Source of the DNA: Turritopsis dohrnii
Taxonomy: Eukaryota > Cnidaria > Hydrozoa > Anthoathecata > Oceaniidae
Reading direction: 5' to 3'
DNA length: 64,000 bases
NCBI GenBank assembly: GCA_027922465.2
Contig: BQMF02000434.1
Span: forward strand, 186,001-250,000
Shown one piece after another: positions 54,246-64,000 of this stretch. How positions within the stretch are numbered: the stretch's first letter is position 1; every line of letters starts with the position of its first letter. The notes under the pieces are model-generated. The model was not told where the DNA came from, did not search any database, and saw only the letters and a program-made list of their open reading frames with translations. Both the position numbers and the translations under genes were made by a program.

Positions 54246-54378
54246 AGAACGACCAATTGTACGAACGCCTAAAACCAACGACCAAAACCAACGACCAATT
54301 GTACGAACGCCCGAAACCAACGACTAAAACCAACGACCAATTACGTGAACGGCTAAAACCAACGCCCGAAACGGACGG
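54246..54378. repeat. Minisatellite, about 3 x 42 bp
   Basis: GACCAATT recurs at 54251, 54293 and about 54335, giving a 42-bp period with ACCAACGACCAA and GTACGAACGCC inside. The period is a multiple of three, so a repetitive 14-residue pattern appears in translation, but no gene is supported. Confidence 0.75.
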
Positions 54379-55660
54379 CGACTTATGACCCGGATCCCCC
54401 CTGATAGCAAAACTTATTATATTGATAGCCGACTTTTTGCAGAGTGTAGCTTTTAGCAGAACGGAGCTCATTTGGCAAGACCAAATATTGTCATGAAAAT
54501 ACTTAACAGAGAGATGCGTTCGGCTGCCGTCAATCGCTGAAATTTCTTACAGGACATACCAAAAATCTCAATTTTCTCGCTTACCTTTAATTTACGCAAA
54601 TTGCAATGTAGATATTAATATGATTAATCAAGCCCAAAAGTGTTCAGTGTATAGCTTTAGGGTAAAATTGTCGATGTGTACGGTAGCGGGAAGGCCAAAG
54701 TAGTTGCTTTTTTGAGTTAAGTAGACATTTTTCCCCGGGAAAATTCCGAATGCTCTGAGGTTTGTCATGAACTTCCCACTGAGAATATTGCTTGTTGATA
54801 CTTAAATTTAAATTTAGATCAAAGCTTCTAAAAGTTGTGCGTCTTTGCTCACAAGCTGTGTATCTATCTGTGAGGAATAAAATAAAAAAATGCTATTTAT
54901 TCTCCATTCCTTTTTATCTTTCAGCCATGTTTATTCAAGTTGGTGTTGTATTATTTTGATCCACTTAACTGTTTTTATTTCCACACACATCACAAAACAA
55001 GACATAAAAGTCCAATGATAATGATAAAATCTAATCTTTCTTTTGTTGTCCCACAAAATAATATACATAATAATAGGTCCTTTTAGAATTCTTATTGCAA
55101 GCTTATTATTGTTCATGGGAAATGATTTGCATGTTCCGTTATATATAAACTTTTTATGCTGACAGGGAATGTGTGTGCAGAAAAAATTGGCTTTGATAAT
55201 TTCTAATAATGTCTTAATCAATGTAACGAGACATCAAAACAGTATACGTAACATGGAATTTGTCTATTTAAAAGAGTATATACAATCATAGTTGTCTTTT
55301 GTGATCAAATTGGAATGTTTAAGAACAAAAAATGTAGACAAGATATATCCATCTATATTGAAAAATATTCTCAGATTTGGAATTCAATATCAGTAAACTC
55401 TGTTGTAGTATATACGTGTGCCTGGGTGAAACTTCGAGAGAAATAACTGAAGGTAAAATAGCTATATACAGCTTACAAATTCTTTAATTGGATAAGATAA
55501 TTAAAAATAAAGGAAAATGAAGAGTAAAGAAACAAATCAGTTAATTTGTTTTTGTTTAATTGCTATAACTGTACATGTTATATATACTTGAGTTATTTCT
55601 TAAAATATATAATTATATATAATTACATAATTGTTAAATATATACAAATGATTTTGATTA
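54379..55660. other. No gene recognised
   Basis: AT-rich. A 96-codon minus-strand ORF (54931-55221) contains a few Cys but no recognised domain or supported splice sites. Confidence 0.45.
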
Positions 55661-56460
55661 CTTTAAGTATCGTGAATGGAAAATTTATGCTTTTAATAAT
55701 TTGTTTGTTGGTTTTAATAATTTCAGGTGTATAAGGCTAATATATGGTCGTGGAATATCTGGTGTATATACTCGAAACAATGGAACTGCTGAACCAAGAC
55801 AGCAGTAACAAATGTGACGTGTCTGGCATTTCCAGCATATATGTGGTTAGAGACTAATACTATCAGGAAACATTCAAAATGTTTTTCATCATTCATTTGA
55901 AAGGAACATGTGACGGATTCAAGAATCAAGAATGTAAATTGAATTTTGTTGATTTTAAAGTTGGGGTTAAGTTACCTGAACATTTTGGCAAAGTTTAGAA
56001 GATGGCTGTTATGTATTTCTTGTTGGTTTACTTCCTAGTGCTTCTTTATGCTTTTGAAAAAGCTGGGTTTTTTTAAAATAGGTCATTTTTATTCATGCTC
56101 TTTTTGCCACTATGACTGTTAGAAATTTTTTGAATCTGTAGTTATGCACAAAAGAATAGGAAATGATTGATTCATGAAGCATCTTGTTTTCCTTCTCTTT
56201 TTTATCTCCATCCCACATTGACAAAATCAAATACTTCAATACACATTATCAGACTATCAAATTCGACTTTTATATTGTGACATTACTTAGTATTATGTTA
56301 TTCATAACTGAAAATTACTAATGGGCCAATTTCTGATAATATTCATCAAATTACCACATCAAAACGAGGCAAGGGAGCACAGTTTGGTATTTGGACATTT
56401 GGAGTAATAAGGTTTTTGAATCGCAATATAACTAAAATGTACATTACATTGATAGGATAC
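55661..56460 (+). repeat. Duplicated unit R4, copy 2
   Basis: Second copy of 53454-54243, same orientation, 1.4 kb apart, diverged by many substitutions and small indels. Confidence 0.75.
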
Positions 56461-56502
56461 ATTTCAAGAAAACTAACAAAAATTACGTTATATTCTTTCA
56501 GT

Positions 56503-56859
56503 GGTGCTATTTCCTTTTCGCACCCCCATTCTCCGTCCAGGATGTTTTAGGGTCTGAGTTAAGGGTTGGGGTTAGGGTTATTTTTTATCTCCATGAAGAG
56601 CCAACAGTAAAATAATATGGCAGATACCTTAGGCCGACTTTTTTTTGCGTCGCCTTATTTTAGCGATTTTAGCGAATGAGCATATTTTCGCTAAATTAAA
56701 GTTGCGGAAAATTTAACTTTAGCAAAACTTTACTTTTACCTTCTGGCAATTCTCCGTAATTAAGGGGTAATTCGCTAAAATTAGGTTGCGTTAAATCCGT
56801 GTTCATCCATTTTCGCAAAATTTTGTTGACGCAAAAAAAGTCGGCCTAAGGTAGATTAA

Positions 56860-56895
<36 letters not shown>

Positions 56896-56914
56896 GCGAA
56901 AAGGAAATAGCGCC
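56503..56914. mobile_element. 412-bp hAT-type MITE with 8-bp duplication
   Basis: Termini GGTGCTATTTCCTTTTCGCA (continuing CCCCC) and complement of GCGAAAAGGAAATAGCGCC, flanked by a perfect 8-bp duplication CTTTCAGT (56495-56502, 56915-56922). Eight-base duplications are typical of hAT elements. It holds a nested 225-bp MITE and a 35-G tract (56860-56894) adjoining the right TIR. Confidence 0.88.
56627..56851. mobile_element. 225-bp MITE with TA duplication, nested
   Basis: TIR CCTTAGGCCGACTTTTTTTT (continuing GCGTC) and complement, flanked by TA (56625-56626, 56852-56853). The interior repeats TTTTAGCG/CGCTAAATT motifs. Confidence 0.87.
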
Positions 56915-57050
56915 CTTTCAGTTATGGATATGCGTATTCATGCATTCAACTCTCTCGTCGAAATTTGTTGAATGAATATCCGGCTTTCACGCATTCCATG
57001 TTTTCGCTGGCGAACGGGTGATTCCACGCACCCACTCCGCAAACCTTATA

Positions 57051-57810
57051 CAGTACACATCCGTTAATTCGAACACTCAAGGGACCCGAAAATTTGTTCG
57101 AATTAGCGAATGTTCGAATTATTATCGGATGATTGGGAAAAATAAGAATTGGGATAGAATTTCTTACATCTTTCTTGCACGTCGATAACAAACGTGAAGA
57201 AATGACAAGAAAGAATGAAAGAATAAAACATCAGAGGATTTTAGAATGGAACGTTGTACAACGCTCTGCAAAGCCGTGGATTTAGGGATAGAAGAAGAAC
57301 TACTGATTTATTGTACTCAAGGAAAACGTAATGTCTTCGTATAGGTTACCATGCTTATATGGAAATATGGCAGCCAGTTCTAGAGAGTCGAGTAAAACCA
57401 AAAAATGAATTTGACAAATACGCTGTTGCAGTCACACAAAACAACGTCGTGGTTGGACATTTGACAAAAGGAAAGACAGGTTACCTCTTAACTGAGAAAA
57501 AAGTTAATCTTGATGATTGGGAATGCACACTTTATTGAAAAGTTGAAAAAAATTTTTACCACCATAACAAATATGTCTTTATTTTCACTACAGTTTTACA
57601 TTAATAGTGCGCAAAAGTTCGAATTACCGAGTGGTTTTCAGCCTAGGGACCGAAAAAACTGTTCGAATTAACGAAATGTTCGAATTAACGGAGTTCGAAT
57701 TAAGCGGCACAAAATATAAGACTTTATGACCAAACTCAAGGGACTGAAGAATTTGTTCGAAATAAAGAATGTTCGAATTAAGCGGCATTCGAATTAACGG
57801 ATGTATACTG
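57051..57810 (+). mobile_element. 760-bp pogo-like element carrying a HIRAN-like segment
   Basis: TIRs CAGTACACATCCGTTAATTC and the complement of CAGTATACATCCGTTAATTC, continuing GAA, flanked by TA (57049-57050, 57811-57812). Subterminal GTTCGAATTA repeats are typical of pogo/Tigger elements. No transposase; the only coding relic is at 57339-57538. Confidence 0.86.
57339..57538 (+). pseudogene. HIRAN-like domain fragment
   Basis: Reads RIGYHAYMEIWQPVL, then ESRVKPKNEFDKYAVAVTQN, NVVVGHLTKGKTG, and ends DDWECTLY, stop (57536-57538). GYHxYxxIWxP, PxNxFDKYAVAV and VVGHL are the recognisable HIRAN-like blocks in order. HIRAN domains bind ssDNA ends in HLTF/Rad5-type enzymes. Upstream in-frame TAA (near 57331) and lack of a start mean it is a relic. 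Its role in the transposon, if any, is unknown. Confidence 0.55.
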
Positions 57811-57812
57811 TA

Positions 57813-58808
57813 TATTGATATTTACCGATAAGGTAAGAAACTAGTTTGATGATAAGTTACACGAAGCATTGGGAGCGTGCGCAGCGCAAAAAATGGTAAT
57901 CGTCTGTGGTACTTCTGACTCGTTCCTCTTATTTTTGCTTTACTTTGAAATGAAAATAGCTAGCTATATTAAAATTTATATCATAAGATGCCTCTTAGTT
58001 TATCACGTGTGTATTGATGAGACCTCCAAGTGGTCTCAGAGTGTTGTGACTTTTGTCGTCCAGATTATATATATATATACTGTATATTAGAATCCAAAAT
58101 AATGTGGTCATCTTTTGTCGTCTTGTGTGTGTTCACACGGTGTTGTAGGGGAAGGAATCAACACAAAAAAAATCTGTCACACTTCGTGAATGTCCCAGTT
58201 AACCGAAATTCCCAAACTGAAAGTTGTTAAGATTTTATTAAGAGTTTCTTCAAAGCAAAGATAGACAACTATTTATTTCCATCAGCAACTTGGACAGGTA
58301 AAATCGCGCAATGACTGAGGAATTAATAGAAAAGAAATGTTCCTTTCTGGTTCCAATAATTTTAAGGCTCTTATCGTCAGCCTTTGTAGCTCAGCAGTAG
58401 TGATAAATGGGTAATTCTGTGTCAAATCAACAGATGGCCTACACCACTATTATGAGTATGTATACATCATCATATAGGATTCACAAAATTATATGCTGGC
58501 ACAAAAATTATTTCATAGGTTTGCAGCCATATTTTTTTCATTTCCGGAAAAGTGAACCTGAAGGGTGCTCTCGACTTTTTATATAATAATAACCATTCGA
58601 TCGTTTGATTTATAGATTCATTCCGAATGCCTCTAAAATTTATTATTGCAATGTTTGGTATTGTTATGTTAATGCAATTTTAATATATAATTGTTTTATT
58701 GATAATTTAATTTTATGATAATTATTGAAACTGATGCTAATGTTTCGCTAGAAAAGCAGTATATACTCCTCTGAAGTAGAAATTGTGCGTTTTCTTCTTT
58801 CTTCATTT
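57813..58808. other. No gene recognised; weak tRNA-like site
   Basis: At 58383-58445 TTTGTAGCTCAGCAGTAGTG resembles a Pol III A box and TGTCAAATC a weak B box; no cloverleaf is convincing. The rest is AT-rich without ORFs of note. Confidence 0.4.
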
Positions 58809-60999
58809 GTGACGATTCGAAGGAAAATCACTACAAGTGATAATAGCGCTCGCATCGAGAAGTAGCGCTAAATTTATCGCTAACATTGACGAACTTAGCG
58901 ATAAATATAAGCAGCACAAAAAGCGCTTTCAAGAATAATTAATTAATTATTCAAGAATAATTAATTTGTTGCTAATATATTCATCATAAATATTATTCAT
59001 CTTTCCGTCTTTTTTATACGTAAGTTTACTTGTGTGTGTCAACACAACCTTCAGACAATCTTTCACATAAACTTCACAAAAAGCCGAAGGAAACAGGTGT
59101 TATTTTATTTAAACGAAAGTGAGTATTTCAAAAGAGAACTTTCGCAACTCGTCAAGCCGAAGTTAAAATGTTTTTATTTTTCCCTTCCTACATTCATACT
59201 TCATCCTAATATTGAACCTAAAGACATTATCGATGCAGTGACAGAAGTCAATAATGATCACTAAAAACGTTGTGATCAATTTAATTAAGGGTACATCTCC
59301 ACCCAGTGCAAGTGAAATGTCTTTCGAAAGAATAATAATAAAGGTTTTGCTATCGAAAAAACTTTTAAAGGGAAATTAAGCCTTTATCAAAAACTTTTTA
59401 TATTAGCTGCAGAAAGGTCTCATTAATCTTCTGTGATCATTAAAAATTATCTTAAATGATAATTATACTCAGTTTTTCGTTATTTAGTATCTAAACAGAC
59501 GCCATTGCAGTGCTCTGCGATGGAAATTTTGACGTCACAGCGCGATCGCTGTTTTTGTAAGGATTACATAAACCACAATATTTTGTTTTTGTTAATGAAA
59601 GTTCTTGTGTTCTTTGTGATATAAAACCTTTATTAAAAAGTATTTTGTTTTAGATTTATAGCAGGTATACGTGCGTAAGTGAGTTTTTGAACAAATGTGT
59701 ATATTTTAAATGTATAAAAAATGAAATCTTCAGTATGACTGTTTTTGTTTTTCTTGAATCGCTAACGATAAACTTATTTTACATTTTGCTGTTTCTTGAT
59801 GTTTAAGATTGTTATGTTGGTGAACGATAAATATCTTTGTGTTGTCTTTGTTGTTTTTCTACCGTTTCTATTAGAACATAGGCGTAAAAAACATGCCATC
59901 ATGTGCTGCCTACGTCTGATGGTTCTGCAAATGAAATTCGCTCTGTGACGTCATGATATTTATAACGAAAGCTGTAATGGCGATTTAACTAAGTTGTTTT
60001 TTAGCAGTTTTTTTCATTTGGAATACCTTTTTATACATAAAAAGATGTTCCTCTAGGATGAATGAAGTATTTCATGCTCAAAATCAGAAAAGAAATTTTA
60101 AGGCTTAATTTCCCTTTAATGTAATGTGTCTTTAATATTGTAAAAGTTTTCTCCCAAGAGCTTATAGAATGGCAATCAAACAATCTAGAAAAAAGAATTA
60201 TCGCAGATGGTTTCTACTTGTGGTTGCTTTCGAACTATAACTTCTGTATCTTTAATCTCCAACTGAATATAGGAACCAGTCAATTAAGTTCAATTTAATA
60301 CACAAGCAGGTGCTACCTGTAAATGTTTCAAAATAATACATTACCAAATCGAATAACACAGTATTTTAAATTGGCTTTCAGATTTGTGCTGAAGGTGCCG
60401 GAATAACAAATAAAATAAAAAGCGTTTCGGAAACTTTTTATTTCTCGAGAAATATGTCCGCTCGTCTGTTCAGTCATAACACAATGAATCAGAGTTTATC
60501 ATGTCAAAACAAGCGAGTTTGTTTTGTATTTATTGCTATTTGGCGCAAAAATAATTAAATCTCTGTTATTTGAGAACTTCATAAAACAACATATGGTATG
60601 TGAAATTGTATAAACAAAAGACTTGAACAAAACTTTCTGACGATAATAACGGTAATCTGTGCCCTTAGAGGATATTAATGATATTAACGATTTCACTTTC
60701 ATCTCATTCGATATTCTGTCCGTTTCACATAATTAATTGAACCAACGTTATTATATGAATAATTTAGTGATAAATCGAATACTTATCGCTAAAATTTAGC
60801 GCTTTTTCATAAAGAGCGATATTTATAAGCGATAATAGTGATAATGATAAAACTACAAGCGCTAAATTTATCGCTAATATTGTTACTACATTTGTAAATA
60901 AGAACAAATTAGCGCTAAAACCCATTGTTCTTTTAGCGCTATTAGCACTTTGTTTAAAGCGCTATTATCGCTTGTAGTGATTTTCCCTCGAATCGTCAC
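58809..60999. mobile_element. 2.2-kb TIR element (GTGACGATTCGA), with nested MITE
   Basis: Left end GTGACGATTCGAAGGAAAAT then CACTACAAGTGATAATAGCG; right end is the inverse, with few mismatches. Flanks share ATTT, a possible short duplication. Both arms carry many TAGCGATAAATT/TAGCGCTAAA motifs, like subterminal transposase-binding repeats. A 76-codon ORF at 59034-59264 has no recognised domain. The MITE at 59369-60115 is inserted within. Superfamily unknown. Confidence 0.75.
59369..60115. mobile_element. 747-bp MITE, second copy of the 32019 family, inverted
   Basis: Termini AGGGAAATTAAGCC and complement, flanked by TTAA (59365-59368, 60116-60119). Near-identical along its length to the reverse complement of 32019-32751. 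Confidence 0.88.
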
Positions 61000-63635
61000 A
61001 TTTTCTGAAGAACTTTGACACAGTTAAAAGTTTTGTTTTTGCATAAAGTTTCACCACCCCAAAAATAAATTTACCGTGTCAAATTTTCCCTGGAGCTATG
61101 TTTCTATGTGGTTGCTATGCTAGATTGTCATCATTCAATCGGATGTATTCAAATAGGAGAGTAAAATCAAATTATCGAGGCAATTCCTTATAATAAATCA
61201 CAATTATTTTAGCAAATAATTCTGGTCGAGTGGTCCTAACTGATACGGGTTCTTATTTCAATACGGTTCCTGGTCAAACTTTCAGTGATGTTTACATGAG
61301 AAAGGCCGTACTGAAATTTTTGTTCTGATGATTTCAAACCTATTTCTCAAGTATATGTAAGGTTTGAAATTTTGATACGGCTTTGAAAGGTGTGAAAGTT
61401 TTCGCATGTCATTGTTTATCATAAAATGTGTTAACAAGCATGCGTATATTCAGGGCCTATTCCAGGCATTAGGGGCAAGGGTGCGTTGGTACTAAAAGGG
61501 CATTTTGGTATAGACTGCCTCCCACTGCCCCCACCATGGTTGGGGGCGAAGAAAATTTTGCTTTCTGAACCCTCTAAAACGGCTACAGCATTTTCTGGAC
61601 TTAATTAGAGTCTTTTCCATTATAACATTGCCATTTCGTCACTATTTTCAAGAGTAATTTATGAGATGCATACTGTGTTTTGGTGTTTCCTTAAGACCAC
61701 ACACTAACTTCCACATAATTTAAGTCCACAGTTCGCCATTGAAAGCCTCTTCAGACCGGAAGTCCTTGCATCATGCTAACGTATCAAGAAAACAGTTGTA
61801 AAATCCTTCACTGCGACAACAATTTCTTAGTAATACGCCGTCGAGAGTGTTTGTTTATCTCACTTGAGTCGAGGCTTCGTTATATTTGCGGAGAGTCCGC
61901 CATTATGACGGATTACTTTGAAACTTTTACTTTGAAATTTATTTCAGACTTTAAGCATGTGCATGTTGTCTAGGACAGGTGATAATTACGCAACAAATTT
62001 TTTAACAAAATCTATTGTTAATTAAATTGTTACGTAATTATCATCTAATAGAGAGATTGACAATCAGCGATTTCATCAGTAGTTAATGTATTGCAACTTT
62101 TTGCTTATCTTCTGGATATTGTTATTTAAGTTTTTTGTCGCGCGTGTGTATATATATATTTCTTTTACTTTTCTCTTTTTAATTTGTTGAAGCCATTCAT
62201 TCCTTTTGAACAAATTGTGCAATACTGCAAATAAAACTATTGCGAAGGAGCGTGTTCTAAGAATAGGAGATTGTGGTTGTTTTTAATATAAAAACATTTA
62301 GACATATCCTCTTAATTTTCATGCAATGATGAAATAAATAAAAGTAAAATATGTGCAAAATGGAAAAGAGGAAAAGCGTGGCGACGAAGGCCGATCTCAG
62401 AGGTCAAGCTTCTGTTTAAGTGTTGAATTTATGTAGCGCTTTTTGCACCTGAAAAAAGGGCAAGGCAATTTCTTAAAAAGGCATTTTTCATTTAACAAAT
62501 TTGGCATTTTCCAACGTCTACACCTCCTAGACAAAGGGTTTTTCTTAATTTTTAGATAAAACTGTAATTTCGAAATTTTAAACAAAAGGCAAGCGTGCGA
62601 TTATCGAATGCAATAAAGGGTCAAAATAGGCCCTGGTATTAGTTTAAGTTTGTTGACTCGTATCAAATAAAAATGTAGAATGTGCTAAATTTATTCCATT
62701 GTGTATAGAAAATATTTCTACCCGTATTGAAATCTCAAACCAGTGTGAGTTCAGTCCGGTTCTCATGTAAAAAGCGCAAAAAAAGAGCTAGAAACTAGTA
62801 AATCTATTGTTTTGAACTAGAGATAATTATGTACCTGTTTGAGGGAAAATCATAATATTTGATAAATCAGTGTTTATCTATGATTACTGATAAATTGTCT
62901 ATAAACACAAATTCTTGCATCTGAAAGATGGATATATTTATCAAAGCCAAACAAAAGTGACATGTGTTTTATACAATATTTCCAAACAAATCCAAGACTT
63001 AGCTTCATTATGTATATAATATTTTCTGTGTTGTTATTTTGAACTGCTTTTTGAATGAAACTATGCATTAAGAGTTATTAATTCCAATATCGCAAAGAAT
63101 GCTGATGTATTTATAGCCATATTAAAACTTATATTTGTTCGTATAATGGATAAATACCGATGAACTGTTGACTGTTGAAATATGGTTAATTTTACCTGAA
63201 GTACCAATGAAGTACCAATAAGTTATGATTATGATTATGTTATGATTATGATTATGATTAGGTTATCATTAACCCTCAAACCATCACCATTTTAAAAAAA
63301 AATTGTTTCATTTGTGATACAACATTTATTGTCACAATTTATAAAGAAATATCAATCTCAAAATTATAATGTGGCAGTGTCTTAAAAGCATTTTAAACAT
63401 TATGATTTATGTTTCAAAGTAAATGCCAGGGTGTTTTTTTGAGAAAATATGATATATACATATAATAATGAAAATAATTTTGTGAGAAATAGGTTGTAAG
63501 AATTGCATACCATTTAACAGAAACGAACAAAAACCAATGTTTTTGTGTATATATACTGTAGTAGCTGTATTTCTGTTATGTTTTTGTAGATTCACGTTTA
63601 TATTACAATTTATCTCTAGGTGAATTTACGAAAAT
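61000..63635. other. No gene recognised
   Basis: AT-rich. Holds a palindromic GATAATTACG / CGTAATTATC pair (61981-62044) that may be a tiny foldback element and a TTATGA microsatellite at 63225-63275. Short ORFs (61773-61973, 62397-62585, 62874-63068) lack motifs. Confidence 0.45.
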
Positions 63636-63760
63636 ATGGATACTAGACCCCCACCATCAATGCTTGTAAGAAAGTATAGAAAAGGCAATCTAATGATAAT
63701 GGGTGGACTTTTGGCCACTGTTTCTAGCATTTGTATCCTTTCATTTAATGGTGCAATGTG
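63636..63760 (+). CDS. Possible coding exon with signal-anchor-like helix
   Basis: ATG 63636 follows a good acceptor (TTTATCTCTAG|GTG at about 63619). The frame starts MDTRPPPSMLVRKYRKGN, a basic stretch, then LMIMGGLLATVSSICILSF, a hydrophobic helix, as in small single-pass membrane proteins with the N-terminus inside. A donor is possible after TTTAATG (GTGCAA, about 63751); otherwise the ORF ends at TAA 63762-63764. The rest of the gene would lie beyond the window. I do not recognise the family. Confidence 0.3.
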
Positions 63761-63764
63761 TTAA

Positions 63765-64000
63765 ATCTACTGCTTATATATACAGCCTATCTAAAAATGT
63801 TTGCAAGGTGTATGTATACAATGACATCCTTCTTCAAATACAATTATTTGGGCTACATCACAGTTGATTTAGCTATAAATTAATTACATATTTAAAACAC
63901 TGGTTTCAAAAACTGATTATAATAAATGGATTTAAAAACATTTATAAAGTTTGCTTTAGGATTTTTGCTTGGAGATGCCATTGATATTTCAAATAAGAAT
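63765..64000. other. No feature seen
   Basis: AT-rich window end, no ORF or repeat recognised. Confidence 0.4.

Noticed and set aside
54151..54471. 106-codon minus-strand ORF with repetitive VLVVGF/RSYNWS pattern as a gene
   Set aside because: The pattern is produced by the 42-bp minisatellite; no other coding evidence.
58383..58445. tRNA gene (TAGCTCAGCAGTAG)
   Set aside because: Only the A box is good; no cloverleaf can be drawn and the B box is weak.

Overview
This is eukaryotic, almost certainly metazoan, nuclear DNA. It is AT-rich, has no operons or bacterial signals, uses GT-AG introns, and most of it consists of decaying transposable elements. The mix of CR1-like LINEs, a Gypsy element with very short LTRs, pogo/Tigger-like, P-like and PIF/Harbinger-like transposons, Helitrons and many TIR MITEs suits an aquatic invertebrate such as a mollusc or cnidarian. 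I cannot name the species from sequence alone.

Only two regions look like intact host genes. One is an intronless 461-residue MFS transporter of SLC49/FLVCR type (3447-4832, minus). The other is a six-exon gene (34683-36524, minus) assembled here from splice sites. It predicts a type I membrane protein with a signal peptide, a Cys-containing ectodomain, a Ser/Thr stalk, one transmembrane helix and a short tail with three tyrosine motifs. A possible coding exon of a third gene lies at 63636-63760 (plus).

Layout: 1-1305, 5'-truncated LINE running off the edge. 2371-3166, first copy of repeat R1. 3447-4832, MFS gene. 6612-8973, repeat R2 copy 1 with a MITE. 9325-9640, Harbinger-like relic. 10355-20257, one Ty3/Gypsy element bounded by 109-bp LTRs and a GGAAGC target duplication; its integrase is split by a 4.6-kb minus-strand LINE, and a MITE sits before the 3' LTR. 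20990-23060 and 28780-29790, two copies of one LINE 3' region, the first carrying a 1-kb MITE. 23175-27063, a P-like transposon with a plus-strand C2H2 gene facing a broken minus-strand transposase. 27243-28120, a LINE 5' piece with a 2A-like motif, and a Cys-rich relic. 31699-34259, R2 copy 2. 37200-37345, a 28S rRNA fragment.

The right half continues: 40108-42642, pogo/Tigger-like element with a HIRAN-like segment. 42725-44700, three TIR elements nested inside one another. 45185-49410, R1 copy 3 interrupted by two abutting Helitrons and a TTA-flanked MITE. 49840-52365, internally deleted LINE. 52361-53330, two more abutting Helitrons in the opposite orientation. 53454-56460, a duplicated 0.8-kb unit. 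56503-56914, MITE inside MITE. 57051-57810, short pogo-like element that also carries a HIRAN-like segment. 58809-60999, 2.2-kb TIR element with a nested MITE. The last 3 kb has little recognisable content.

The window is therefore a transposon graveyard holding two plausible host genes. Paired copies (R1, R2, the LINE copies) give empty sites that fix several insertion boundaries to the base.
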